Shown: positions 22,949 through 31,822, numbered from the stretch's first letter. The stretch: 64,000 nt of DNA from an uncultured Chloroflexota bacterium (GCA_937967325.1 CALBSQ010000202.1:3236-67235), one strand, 5' to 3'. Made by a program: numbers and translations. Notes: generated by a model not told the origin, from the letters alone.

Positions 22949-23242
22949 CTAGGGGTTGTTCAGGATCTCGTGCCCGCCGACGCGCCGCCACCTGACGTGG
23001 ATTTCCCCCGCAATCTGCTCGGGACCGTAATTAAAGGTGGCGCGACCATCAGGCGCCCACGTCATTTCGTAGATGCCGGGATGGCCTTGCACCCCCTTGA
23101 CGCGAAGGCCGGCTCGGTAGCCATGGCCGGCGCGCAAGTCATTCACCATCTTCTTCATAGCTTTGAGGAACCGATCCTGCTCGGTGGCATCGAGGGCGTC
23201 GTATTCGCGAAGGAACCGCTCCAATTCATCGTGTGTCGGCAT
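22949..23242 (-). CDS. Toxin-like small protein, copy 2 (intact)
   Basis: 97 residues: a helical N-terminus (MPTHDELERFLREYDALDA), then a basic strand-rich core 'GLRVKGVQGHPGIYEMTWAP', 'DGRATFNYG', 'GEIHVRWRRVGGHEILNNP'. This order of helices then antiparallel strands with conserved R/H residues fits the RelE/ParE-like superfamily (mRNA interferase or gyrase poison). The ATG at 23242 lies inside the antitoxin gene, giving a 17-base overlap and coupled translation. Its decayed paralogue follows at 22305-22598. Confidence 0.65.
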   Translation of the reverse strand: MPTHDELERFLREYDALDATEQDRFLKAMKKMVNDLRAGHGYRAGLRVKGVQGHPGIYEMTWAPDGRATFNYGPEQIAGEIHVRWRRVGGHEILNNP

Positions 23243-23471
23243 CCGTCTCCGCCTCGGCCCTGATTTCGGCGTTGATTCGCTGGATACGCTCCTCGCTCAC
23301 TCCCAAATGCCGCAGCCAGTCGTCGGTCTCGTAATAGCGGGGAAAGCGGTCGCGGTCGCGCACCTGCTCAACCCAGGACTCGACGAACGCCTCAATGGAC
23401 TTGCCGCGCGACTGTGCCGCGTACTCCACGATGCAGTACTGCTCGTCCGTTAGCTCGATGGTCTTGCTCAT
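23226..23471 (-). CDS. Antitoxin-like small protein, copy 2
   Basis: 81 residues from ATG 23471 (a GTG at 23480 could add three). It is clearly homologous to copy 1 over the whole length: ELTDEQYCIVEYAAQ is identical in both, and 'RYYETDDWLRHLGVSEE' matches 'RYYDTDDWFRHLGMSEE'. Expected to bind its operon promoter and the toxin. The pair is complete, so this unit is probably the functional one. Confidence 0.65.
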   Translation of the reverse strand: MSKTIELTDEQYCIVEYAAQSRGKSIEAFVESWVEQVRDRDRFPRYYETDDWLRHLGVSEERIQRINAEIRAEAETDADTR

Positions 23472-23801
23472 CGGTGTCACCCCGTGCGCTCAGCGCGGAC
23501 GCAAACCGCCCGTCCATTCACGATTGCGCGTGCCTCGTAGGTGCAGGATAGCACGCGCTACCACGCCTGGCCCGGCGGGATGCCGGGGGACCGGCGCCGA
23601 GCACGAGTGCGCCGGACCAGCGTCACGGGCAATGGGCGTTGCCACAGTCGCTGGTCCGGCGTTGGTAGTCCGGACTGGGGGTTGCAGCCTGGCGGATTGG
23701 ACGACGCAGCCTGGGCAGACACTGCCCCTAATGCTCAACCCTCGGCGTCGCTGCTCGACGACACTGTGCCCGCCTAACCCAGGGCTATCGGCGCTGCACG
23801 C
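23472..23801. other. 330-base gap without a recognisable gene
   Basis: Reading frames on both strands give only shadow proteins. No repeat or terminator stands out. It should hold the promoter of the duplicated toxin-antitoxin unit near its left edge. Confidence 0.4.
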
Positions 23802-24836
23802 TCAGTCTGCCCGCTCGTCGCCGCGCCCGGCGACGCGACGCAGCCCGACGGCGGCCAGCGCCGCGAGACCGCTCCCGACGACCAGCCCGCCCCAGTTACC
23901 AAAGAACTGCCCGCCGCCCCCACCGGTCGAGGGCATCGCCGCGGGTATCTGCGCTGGTGTATGCGCCGCGGAGCTGAAGAAGATGCCGTTGCGCTCCCGG
24001 CCGAGCACCGCGAACACGCTCTTCGAGGTGGAGGCCGGATCCGAAACGAACTGGAAGCCCTGGCGGGAAGCCGAGGCGGAGACGGTCGCCGTGTTCTCCA
24101 GGAAGTCGCCGGCGAAGCCGTTCTTGGCGTCATTGGCTGAGACAGGCTTGCCTGGCCCGCTCCAGCGGACATCGTAGGAGATAGCAGCCGGGACGGACGG
24201 GCCGCGCATCAAGGAGCTCGGGACTTTGGTGAAGTCGCCCATCCGCTGGTTGGCGATGTGCAGCGCCCCTGTCCCCGCGGACAGGTTGTACTGGACGCTG
24301 CTCGGGGCGATCGGCACCGTCCAGAACAGACCGTCGGGCGCGATGCCGGGGTTGAAGTCGTAGACCTGGTGCTCGAACGCAGGGTCAACCTGACCCTCAT
24401 AGAGATCCAGTCATATGAAGGCGAAGCTGCCGTTGTGGCGCGCGCCGTCCACGCCGACGTACGTGCCCTGCATGAAGCGGACGTCATAGTCCATGAGGAG
24501 CGGCGTGGTCTTGCCGGTGGCGGTGTCCGTCCCCGTCCCGGCGCCCATCACGTGGGCGAGGCCGACGACGCCGGAGAAGTCGGTGATCGTGGACGGCTCG
24601 GTGCCGTGATCCGGCAGGATGATGTGGAACGTCTCGGTGCCCGGGCCCAGCGGCTGGATGCCGCCCGGGATGGGCCTCGGTCCGCTGCCCTGGGCCGCGG
24701 CAGGCGACGGCAGCCAGAGCCCGGCGCCCAACGCGGCGCCGGTCGCGGTCGCCATCGTCTGGACGAACCGCTGGCGGGACATGGCGTGCTGCCAGAAATG
24801 GGCGTGGCCGGCATGGCGAGGCGCGTTGCGTTGCAT
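23802..24836 (-). pseudogene. Tat-exported surface protein interrupted by an in-frame TGA
   Basis: One continuous frame of 344 codons from ATG 24836 (after AAGGAG) to 23802, broken only by TGA at 24411-24413 (codon 142). The N-terminus has a Tat-like motif (SRQRFVQ) before a hydrophobic stretch ending in AAA; the C-terminus has a glycine run, a membrane helix (GGLVVGSGLAALAAVGL) and positive residues, a surface-anchor layout. Sequence quality is continuous on both sides (...SFAFI, stop, LDLYEGQ...), and TGG in place of TGA would restore Trp. Either a recent nonsense mutation, a read error, or readthrough. Function unknown. Confidence 0.75.
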
Positions 24837-24971
24837 CGATCGATCTCCTTCGCGGGCGTTGCTGCTACACCATACATCGGGAAGCAGGACTGACCTCTAA
24901 GCGACATTTGGATCAACAATGGTAGGTCGCTTTGAGAGCCGCCGGGCGAGGCCTGACGACCCTGTGAAGCG

Positions 24972-25274
24972 CTATTGCCCGTAGGCCGCGAGGACGTTGC
25001 CGTCGTTCCACTCTGGATCGGCCTCCAGCGCCGCCCGCAGCTCTCGGTACCAGCGATCCTGCTCGGGGTCCTCGGCGTTCTTCCGGTAGCTCGCCTCGGA
25101 GTCGAAGACGGCTACCCCGATCAGCTCGCCGGGATGGGACTGGGAGGCGAACAGGTAGGAGCCGACCACCCCCTCGACCTTCGGACGGCGCTCGCGATTC
25201 CAGCGATGCATGAGCTCCTCTACTTGCTGTTGCTGGCCCGGTCTGGGCTGCATGCGAAAGACGGATCCGAACAT
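24972..25274 (-). CDS. Antibiotic biosynthesis monooxygenase-like (ABM fold) small protein
   Basis: 100 residues from ATG 25274. A ferredoxin-like alpha-beta sandwich is suggested by 'MFGSVFRMQPRPGQQQQVEELMHRW', 'GVVGSYLFASQSHPGELIGVAVFDSEASYRKN' and 'LRAALEADPEWNDG'. The ABM/dimeric alpha-beta barrel family includes quinol monooxygenases, haem-degrading enzymes and many proteins with no known catalysis. It is the last of three small minus-strand genes. Role is unknown beyond the fold. Confidence 0.7.
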   Translation of the reverse strand: MFGSVFRMQPRPGQQQQVEELMHRWNRERRPKVEGVVGSYLFASQSHPGELIGVAVFDSEASYRKNAEDPEQDRWYRELRAALEADPEWNDGNVLAAYGQ

Positions 25275-25305
25275 GCTGTCCTCTCTCCTCTCCAAACGCG
25301 GCGCG

Positions 25306-25548
25306 CTACTTGCGCGCCAACTTGGGCTGCCCCGGCCCTGTTTCGATCCGGTAGTCCTGAGCAATGGCACGCAGGTGCTCGTAGGCGGCTTCGTCGTGCT
25401 GTTGTTGGTCCTTGACGTCGGGCACGTCTAATTCAGTCACCAGTTGACCCGGTTGCGGTTTCAGACGAACCTGACCTTGCGCGTGGCCTGCCGGCACCGC
25501 AACGGACGTGATGTTGCCTTGACCATCATAAATGACCAGAACGTTCAC
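25306..25548 (-). CDS. Small hypothetical protein (80 aa)
   Basis: GTG start at 25548 follows AAGGAGG at a normal distance. The sequence starts MNVLVIYDGQGNITSVAVP, then a Pro/Gln-rich stretch and 'GQLVTELDVPDVKD', ending in a helix 'AAYEHLRAIAQDYRIE'. No recognised domain. Same strand and close spacing (31 bases) with the ABM-like gene suggest co-transcription. Confidence 0.6.
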   Translation of the reverse strand: MNVLVIYDGQGNITSVAVPAGHAQGQVRLKPQPGQLVTELDVPDVKDQQQHDEAAYEHLRAIAQDYRIETGPGQPKLARK

Positions 25549-25623
25549 GGCATGCCTCCTTGTCTTTCAGATCTTCCAGCCAGTCATCATGCCCTGCTCG
25601 GGACATCGCTCGCTGTTCGCCAC

Positions 25624-25902
25624 CTATGGGCCGACAAAGGCGTAGAAGATCGAATAGGTGGCGGTGTTTGCACCGTTGTTGCGCACGTGGACATTGATCT
25701 GCCTCGTTCCGTCCGCCTTGGTGAGGCAAAAGGTCTCGACGACTTCGACGCTACGCTCGATCCCATTGGCGGCGAGCGGATGGGCGAAGAACCATTGCAC
25801 CTGCCCGAACGGCAGGGCGCCGTCCGCAATCCAGTGGTGCTCCGCGCCAGGGTCCAGCCCGAACACCGGGCCGTGCCATAAACCGGTGTTGACCTGTGCC
25901 AT
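25624..25902 (-). CDS. Small hypothetical protein (92 aa)
   Basis: ATG start at 25902 after GTGAGG. Contains aromatic- and histidine-rich beta segments: 'GLWHGPVFGLDPGAEHHWIA', 'GQVQWFFAHPL', 'NVHVRNNGANTATYSIFYAFVG'. The latter looks like the end of an Ig-like or jelly-roll sandwich. No signal peptide. No family recognised. First gene of the three-gene small-protein group 25902-24972. Confidence 0.6.
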   Translation of the reverse strand: MAQVNTGLWHGPVFGLDPGAEHHWIADGALPFGQVQWFFAHPLAANGIERSVEVVETFCLTKADGTRQINVHVRNNGANTATYSIFYAFVGP

Positions 25903-26025
25903 CTGTGTACCTCACTTTCGTTGTCGCTCGTATATTCGGTCGGGCGCCGGAAGACGCTGTCATCGCGCGAGCCAGCAAGATCGGGCGCTGGCGCGTCCCA
26001 GGCCAGTTGCTCCCCACCGTGCCGG

Positions 26026-27111
26026 TCAGTCGCGCATCTCGTAGAACAGGTTGAAGGGGTTGTTGGGGAAGTCTAGCTTGCGGAAGCTCGTGAACCCGGC
26101 CTCCGCCGCCAGCTCGCGCGCCTTCGCCTCGCCCATGCACGTGCCCGTGCCCTCGCCGCCCACGGCCAGCGCCTGGGTCAAGCAGTAGTTCAGGCTGGCC
26201 GAGTAGCCGAAGGCGCCGATGCCCAGCGGGTGATCGATGTTCTGCTGCAGGTCGCCAGAGAGATTGAGCTCCAGAACGAAGTGCGTGCCGCCGGGCTTGA
26301 GGGCGCGCCGAATCGCGCGCATGGCCGGGCGCGGGTGCGGCATGTCGCGGACGACGTCGAAACTGGTGATGAGGTCGTAGCTCCCAGGAATGCCCCGAGC
26401 CACATCGCAGACCTCGTAGCGCACCCGATCGGCCAGCCCGGCTTTCACCGCGTTGGCGTTGGCGACCACGATGGCGGGCGGGTAGTTGTCGAGGCCGACC
26501 AGCGTCGCGTCGGGGTAGCCCCGGGCGAGGAAGAGCAGCGCCTGGCCGTTGCCGCAGCCCACGTCGGCCACGGAGCCGCCCGTCTGGAGCCGGGCGTGCG
26601 CCTCCGGCAGCGCCGGGAGCCAGTCCTGAACGAGGTTGTTCTTGAAGGCGGGGCGCGTGAAGCGCTCGCAGCCGCACCAGAACTCCTCTCCGTAGGCCGA
26701 CTGCGGCACCCCTCCACCATATCGGAACGCCTCCGTGAGGAGGTCGAGGTTGGCCCAGTAGGGCCGCGACATCGGGAAAAGGCTGCCCAAATAGCAGGGG
26801 CTATCGCCGTCGACCAAAATGAAGGCCTGCTCCGGCGTCATGCGGAAGCGCTTCGTGTGGTCCTCGTAGGTGACGTAGCCGTGGCAGGCCATGGCCGAGA
26901 GCCACTCGCGGGCGTAGCGCTCGTTGATGCGGGCCCGGAGGGCGAACTCGGGCGCGGTCAGCGGCCCGGCTTCGGCCAGGGTCGAGAAGAGACCCAGCCG
27001 ATCGGCCAGCGTCGTGAGCGGGCCCATCTGGGACGCGGTCACGTCGCCGAGCACCTTGAAGGCGAAAGCCTGGACCTTCTGCGTGTCGAGGGCAGTGGCA
27101 GCCATCGCCAT
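26026..27111 (-). CDS. Class I SAM-dependent methyltransferase with N-terminal winged helix
   Basis: 361 residues, cytoplasmic. An N-terminal dimerisation/winged-helix region (about 10-110; 'LADRLGLFSTLAEAGPLTAPEFALRA...') precedes a Rossmann methyltransferase domain with SAM motif I 'VADVGCGNGQA' near 175 and acidic 'LVGLDNYPPA'. This layout is shared with plant-type O-methyltransferases and the Rv2258c-like family. Start at ATG 27111 (an ATG at 27105 is also possible). A stable hairpin lies just upstream. Acceptor substrate unknown. Confidence 0.85.
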   Translation of the reverse strand: MAMAATALDTQKVQAFAFKVLGDVTASQMGPLTTLADRLGLFSTLAEAGPLTAPEFALRARINERYAREWLSAMACHGYVTYEDHTKRFRMTPEQAFILVDGDSPCYLGSLFPMSRPYWANLDLLTEAFRYGGGVPQSAYGEEFWCGCERFTRPAFKNNLVQDWLPALPEAHARLQTGGSVADVGCGNGQALLFLARGYPDATLVGLDNYPPAIVVANANAVKAGLADRVRYEVCDVARGIPGSYDLITSFDVVRDMPHPRPAMRAIRRALKPGGTHFVLELNLSGDLQQNIDHPLGIGAFGYSASLNYCLTQALAVGGEGTGTCMGEAKARELAAEAGFTSFRKLDFPNNPFNLFYEMRD

Positions 27112-27129
27112 CCCTTTCCTCAGAACTCG

Positions 27130-27160
27130 GGGTTCCGGCGCCACAGGAACGCCGGAACCC
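27130..27160 (-). promoter_or_regulatory. Stable hairpin just upstream of the methyltransferase start
   Basis: GGGTTCCGGCG at 27130-27140 pairs perfectly with 27150-27160 across a nine-base loop. On the minus strand it ends about 18 bases before the methyltransferase start codon. It may be the terminator of the upstream oxidoreductase transcript or a translational control hairpin. Confidence 0.45.
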
Positions 27161-27257
27161 TTCCACGGTGGGCTACCGCGGCGGCTCCTACCACACGTAC
27201 CGAGCAGGCATCACCCACACGAGCAGCGGGCGCGAGGCCGAACCCGCCGCGATAGTG

Positions 27258-27296
27258 CCGGCCGCGGGCGTATCCTTGGAGGACGCCCGCGGCCGG
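27258..27296 (-). terminator. Probable terminator hairpin of the FAD oxidoreductase gene
   Basis: CCGGCCGCGGGCG at 27258-27270 pairs perfectly with 27284-27296 (13 bp, 13-base loop), four bases beyond the oxidoreductase stop on the minus strand. No U-tract, so either a GC-rich intrinsic terminator or an mRNA-stabilising hairpin. Confidence 0.6.
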
Positions 27297-27300
27297 ACCC

Positions 27301-28701
27301 TCACCCGGGCGCGATATTCTGGTTGACGCGGAAGAGGTTGGTCGGGTCGTACGTCCTCTTGACGGCGGCGAGCCGGTCGTAGTTGCCTCGATAGGTGGCG
27401 CGGATCCGCTCGTCTCCCTCCTCCATCATGAAGTTGACGTAGGCGCCGCCCGCCGAGTACGGATGCAGCGCCTGCCAGTACTCCCGTGCCCAGGCGGTGA
27501 TGCGCTCCTTGTCCGCCGGGTCGGGGCTGACCCCGACGATCACTTCGGCCCACTTCGCGTCGCGGTAGGCCCAGGCCGTCGCGTCCGGCGCGACCCGGCT
27601 CGCCGCCCCATCGATCGGGTAGAGATGCATCGTCGACTTGCCGGTGGGCAGTCTGGTGCCGTGCTCAACATGCCGCGCGATCGCCTCGTCCGAGATCTCG
27701 TTGACGAAGTCGGCCTTCCAGTACCACTGGTCGCCCGGCGGGTAGATCGCGTCGAACATGCTCTGCAAGGCCGGATGAGGGATCGGCCCGACCCAGTCGA
27801 GCGCGGGCGGGCCAAACTGGCGGCGGATCGGGGCGAACGTCGCCTCCGCCCGGTCCATGGGACCCGTGTAGGCCCAGACGACCCCGCACATCGTCTTGCC
27901 GTGCAACTCCTCCGGGAAGGGCGGGCCCGGCGGCACGCTGAGGTAGGCGAAGAATCCGTAGACGTCGTCCGGCGCGGCGGGCAGGAAGTCGCGGTACCAG
28001 CGCAGCACCTCGGCGGACTGCTCGGCGCGCCAGAGCATCGGCCCGGCGTAGACCGTGTCGACGGGGTGCAACCGGAAGAGGAAAGAGGTGACGACGCCGA
28101 AGTTGCCGCCGCCGCCGCGTACCGCCCAGAACAGGTCGGGGCGCTCCTGCTCGCTGGCGATCACGAAGCTGCCGTCGGCGAGGACGATGTCCACTTCGAG
28201 CAGGTTGTCGACGGCGAGGCCGCATTTGCGGGTCAGATAGCCAATCCCGCCGCCGAGGGTGATACCCCCGACGCCGGTGGTGGAGATGACGCCGCTGGGG
28301 GTCGCCAGGCCGAAGGCGTGCGTGGCGTGATCCACCTCGCCCAGGAGGCTCCCACCCCCTACCCGAGCGGTGCGGGCCACGGGATCGACGCGGACCCCCT
28401 TCATCAGGGAGAGATCGATGACCAGCCCATCGTCGCAGACCCCGAGGCCGGGGCCGTTGTGCCCGCCACCACGGACGGCGACCAACAAGCGATGGTCGCG
28501 GGCAAACTTCACCGCCTGGATCACGTCCCCGGCGTCCGCGCAACGGGCGATGAAGGCCGGCTTGCGATCGATCATCGCGTTGTAGACCTTGCGGGCGGCG
28601 TCGTAGGCGGGGTCACTGGGGTGGATCAGCGCGCCGCGCAGGCCCGCCGCGAAGGCCTGAATCGCCGCGTCGTCGATGGCTGGGCGCGTCTCGACGGCCA
28701 T
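27301..28701 (-). CDS. FAD-linked oxidoreductase, berberine bridge type
   Basis: 466 residues. An FAD-binding PCMH domain (about 45-220) shows 'VRGGGHNGPG' where H81 fits the histidine that is covalently bonded to FAD in this family, and 'GGGIGYLTRKCGLAVDN'. The C-terminal BBE segment ends 'YRGNYDRLAAVKRTYDPTNLFRVNQNI'. Family members oxidise alkaloids, sugars or polyketide intermediates with O2. No signal peptide. Start ATG 28701. It is followed by a GC-rich terminator hairpin and a methyltransferase, an association common in secondary metabolism, but no synthase lies nearby. Confidence 0.9.
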   Translation of the reverse strand: MAVETRPAIDDAAIQAFAAGLRGALIHPSDPAYDAARKVYNAMIDRKPAFIARCADAGDVIQAVKFARDHRLLVAVRGGGHNGPGLGVCDDGLVIDLSLMKGVRVDPVARTARVGGGSLLGEVDHATHAFGLATPSGVISTTGVGGITLGGGIGYLTRKCGLAVDNLLEVDIVLADGSFVIASEQERPDLFWAVRGGGGNFGVVTSFLFRLHPVDTVYAGPMLWRAEQSAEVLRWYRDFLPAAPDDVYGFFAYLSVPPGPPFPEELHGKTMCGVVWAYTGPMDRAEATFAPIRRQFGPPALDWVGPIPHPALQSMFDAIYPPGDQWYWKADFVNEISDEAIARHVEHGTRLPTGKSTMHLYPIDGAASRVAPDATAWAYRDAKWAEVIVGVSPDPADKERITAWAREYWQALHPYSAGGAYVNFMMEEGDERIRATYRGNYDRLAAVKRTYDPTNLFRVNQNIAPG

Positions 28702-29010
28702 GATGTACTCCTCCTCAAGATACGCTCGCCACTCGGCCGGTCCAGCGAGCTAACTGCGTGATGATCCGGATCACGGCCCCACTGTAGGTCGACCAGGGTC
28801 ACCCGTCGCCTATCGAACGGTATCAATCGGCGTGAGGCGGTGGGCAACGCGGCCACGTGCCCACTGTAGCCCGCGCTTGCCACCCCGGCCACACGCAGCG
28901 GGCACGCATTACCCACGCAAGCGCGCCACCAACCCGCTGCCCTCGTGTTACTATGACGATACGTCCAACGTCTTGACCGGCTTGAATTCCGACGCGGACG
29001 GAGACCCCTC
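28702..29010. other. Divergent intergenic region
   Basis: 309 bases between the minus-strand oxidoreductase and the plus-strand Xre/STAND regulator. It must hold both promoters, and the regulator may act on the oxidoreductase, but I see no clear palindromic operator or consensus -35/-10 pair. Confidence 0.4.
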
Positions 29011-31620
29011 GTGCCTACTGGCGAGTGGCGGCGCTTTGGAGAGTTGCTTCGGCAGCACCGGATCGCCGCCGACCTCACGCAGGAAGCGCTGGCGGAGCGG
29101 GCCGGCCTGAGCGCGCGCGGCATCCAGGATCTGGAGCGCGGCGTCAGATCGGCGCCGCGGATGGACACCGTACGCCTGCTCACCGATGCCCTGCTCTTGG
29201 GCGCTGAGGATCGCGCGGCGTTCCGAGCGGCGGCCCGAACGCCGCCAACCCCCGAGGCCCCAGCCGAGCCGGCGATCCCACGCTTCACTGCCTTGCCGGC
29301 GCAGCCGACGGCGCTCATCGGCCGCGAAACGCATGTCGCGCACGTCCGTCAGCAGTTGCTCCGCCCGGATTTGCGTCTCCTCACCCTGACTGGACCCGCC
29401 GGCGCTGGGAAGACCCGGCTCGCGCTGGCCGTGGCATCGGACCTTCAATGCCTGTTCGACCACGGAGCCGTCTTCGTGGATCTGGCGCCCCTCGGCGCCC
29501 CGGACCTGGTCGTCGCCAAGATCGCCCAGGCGCTGGGCGTCGCCGATCGTGACGACATCACCCTACCGGAGAACTTGCGCCGTTACCTCCGGAGGAAGCA
29601 GCTACTCTTGCTGCTCGACAACTTCGAGCACGTCCTGCCCGCCGCGCCGTCGATAGCCGCCGTCCTGGAAACGTGCCCGGAGATCAAAGTCCTGGTGACG
29701 AGCCGCTCGGCGCTGCACCTTCGCTGGGAGCACGAGTATCTCGTGCCGCCGCTCGATCTGCCCAATCTCACACTGCCCCTGGACCTGGGGATGGTGGCGA
29801 CCACGCCCTCCGTGGCACTCTTTGCCGAACGCGCTCGCGCTGTCGAAGGAAACTTCCAGCTCACCGAAGCCAACGCGCGGTCGGTCGCGGAGATCTGCGT
29901 CCATCTGGACGGTCTCCCCCTCGCCATCGAGCTGGCAGCGGCTTGCATGAAGACGTTGCTGCCGCACGCGTTGCTGCAGCGGCTGCGGCAGCGCTTCGAG
30001 CTGCTGGTGGCCGGCGGGGCAGACCTGCCGCCGCGACAGCGGACATTGCGGGCAACCGTCGATTGGAGTTACGACCTATTGCAACCAGAGGAGCAGGCGT
30101 TGTTCCGACGCCTGTCGGTCTTTGCCGGCGGCTGGACCCTGGAGAGCGCCGAGACCGTTTGTGCCGGGCAGCCGATCAGCCAGGACGCGGTGGCGGCTTT
30201 GCTCGCCCGCCTCGTCGACGCTTCGCTCGTGGTCGCCGAGCAGCGAACCGCTACCGAGGCTACCGAGGCGCGCTACCGGCTGCTCGAGACGCTCCGGCAA
30301 TACGCCGGGGAGAAGCTGGAGCAGGCAGGCCGGACGACGACGTTGCACGAGCGCCACCTGGACTGGTTCCTGGCCCTCGCGGATCAGGCAGAGCCCGAGC
30401 TGCACGGTCCGCGCCAAGTTGCCTGGCTGAACCGCCTCCAGGCGCAAGAAGACAACCTGCGCGCAGCGCTGCGCTGGAGCGTGACCGTGCCCGAGGACGA
30501 GCGCGGCTTGCGCCTGGCCTCGTCGCTCTGCTGGTTCTGGTTCGTGCGCGGACGTCGGAGCGAAGGGCGAGCCTGGCTGGAGCGGCTCCTGGCGCAGGCT
30601 CGGCGGGGTGGGGCGGCGACTGCGACACGGGCGAAAGCGCTGAGCGCGGCCGGATTCCTCGCCCACGACCAGCGCGACTATGGTGCGGCACGGGCGTTTC
30701 AAGATGATAGCTTCGCCCTGGCCCAGGAGTTGGGCGATACTCAGGCGATGGCCGTAGCCCTCGGCCGGTTGGGGTATCTCGCGCTGCATCAGCGCGATTT
30801 CGAGCGGGCCAGAGCATTGCTGACCAGAAGCCTGGAGCTGTATCGCGATCGAGGGGACGATTGGGGCCTCGCCTACAACCTGAACGCGTTGGGCCTCGTG
30901 GCCCTTCGTCTGGCCGACTACGCATCGGCCAACCGACTGTTCGAGGAGAGCCGCGCGCTGTTCCGCGCTCGGGGCGACATGTGGGGAATCGCCTGGACGC
31001 TTCGCGGCCTGGGACAAATCGCCCTCGACCGCGCCGACTACGCGCTCGCGGCCACGTTGTGGGGGGAACGACTGCGGCGATCGGAAGAGCTGGGCGATCC
31101 TCACGCCACTGCCTATTCCGTCGACTACATGGCGACGGCCGCACGGATGCAAGGCGACTACGCGCAAGCCGCCGCGCTGTTCAAACGGAGCCTGGCCATC
31201 TGGGAAGACTGGGGTGATAGACAATACATCGCCTGGACATTGCACAACATGGGCGACCTCGCCCTGGAACAAGGGGACACGACGCGGGCGCGGCAGATCT
31301 ACGAGCGGAGCCTGTCCCTACGCCGGGAGCTGGACGACCGGCCCGCGATCGCCACGTCGCTGGAGGGTTTCGCCGCGCTCGCGGCCGCGCTATCGCAGCC
31401 CCAGCAAGCGCTCCGCCTTGCCGGCGCGGCGACCGCCCTGCACACGTCGGTCGCCGTCCCCCCCTCCGCGGTTGAGCAAGCCACCCTGGAACGCTGGCTC
31501 TCCCCGATCCGCGCGACACTGGGCGCCGACGCCGCGAAGGCGCTGGCCGATGGCGCGGCAATGTCGCTGGAAGAGGCCCTGGTCTGCGCGCTCGCTGTGG
31601 TCCCCGGCGGGATGGTGTAG
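29011..31620 (+). CDS. STAND regulator with N-terminal Xre-type HTH, NTPase and TPR domains
   Basis: 869 residues from GTG 29011 (after GGACGGAG). Residues 8-65 are an Xre helix-turn-helix ('LTQEALAERAGLSARGIQDL'); 95-340 an NTPase with Walker A TGPAGAGKT at 127-135 and Walker B 'LLLLLDN' near 200; about 440-800 are tetratricopeptide repeats ('YALAATLWGERLRRSEELGD' and similar). It is thus the mirror of the LuxR-type regulator at 14570, with the DNA-binding head at the other end. The stop codon TAG (31618-31620) is supplied by a palindromic repeat, so the last residues (GGMV) are element-derived. Confidence 0.92.
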   Translation: MPTGEWRRFGELLRQHRIAADLTQEALAERAGLSARGIQDLERGVRSAPRMDTVRLLTDALLLGAEDRAAFRAAARTPPTPEAPAEPAIPRFTALPAQPTALIGRETHVAHVRQQLLRPDLRLLTLTGPAGAGKTRLALAVASDLQCLFDHGAVFVDLAPLGAPDLVVAKIAQALGVADRDDITLPENLRRYLRRKQLLLLLDNFEHVLPAAPSIAAVLETCPEIKVLVTSRSALHLRWEHEYLVPPLDLPNLTLPLDLGMVATTPSVALFAERARAVEGNFQLTEANARSVAEICVHLDGLPLAIELAAACMKTLLPHALLQRLRQRFELLVAGGADLPPRQRTLRATVDWSYDLLQPEEQALFRRLSVFAGGWTLESAETVCAGQPISQDAVAALLARLVDASLVVAEQRTATEATEARYRLLETLRQYAGEKLEQAGRTTTLHERHLDWFLALADQAEPELHGPRQVAWLNRLQAQEDNLRAALRWSVTVPEDERGLRLASSLCWFWFVRGRRSEGRAWLERLLAQARRGGAATATRAKALSAAGFLAHDQRDYGAARAFQDDSFALAQELGDTQAMAVALGRLGYLALHQRDFERARALLTRSLELYRDRGDDWGLAYNLNALGLVALRLADYASANRLFEESRALFRARGDMWGIAWTLRGLGQIALDRADYALAATLWGERLRRSEELGDPHATAYSVDYMATAARMQGDYAQAAALFKRSLAIWEDWGDRQYIAWTLHNMGDLALEQGDTTRARQIYERSLSLRRELDDRPAIATSLEGFAALAAALSQPQQALRLAGAATALHTSVAVPPSAVEQATLERWLSPIRATLGADAAKALADGAAMSLEEALVCALAVVPGGMV

Positions 31621-31751
31621 GGGCTGGCCTTGTGCCTGCCCTGGTCGCCGTTGCGACTCGGGGACTCCTTGTTGCGGATCGTACGGCCAGTTATCAGGAT
31701 ACCACCCCGTGAGGCGGGAGCCAGGGCAGGCACAAGGCCAGCCCCTACACC
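31614..31751. repeat. Palindromic element, 31-bp inverted repeats (second GTAGGGGCTGGCC copy)
   Basis: Arms 31614-31644 and 31721-31751 are perfect reverse complements with the same arm sequence as the element at 14170-14312; spacers are unrelated. It overlaps the last two codons and stop of the Xre/STAND gene, showing insertion at or close to the natural gene end. Confidence 0.88.
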
Positions 31752-31822
31752 GCCGGCTCCACAGGCAAACGTCGCGCTACCTTCTGATCTTCCGTTCGGC
31801 GCCGGGCGACAGGACGCACCTC

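Noticed and set aside
29602..30707. Long shadow frames inside the Xre/STAND gene
   Set aside because: GC-rich codon bias keeps alternative frames open; the main frame has all domain motifs.
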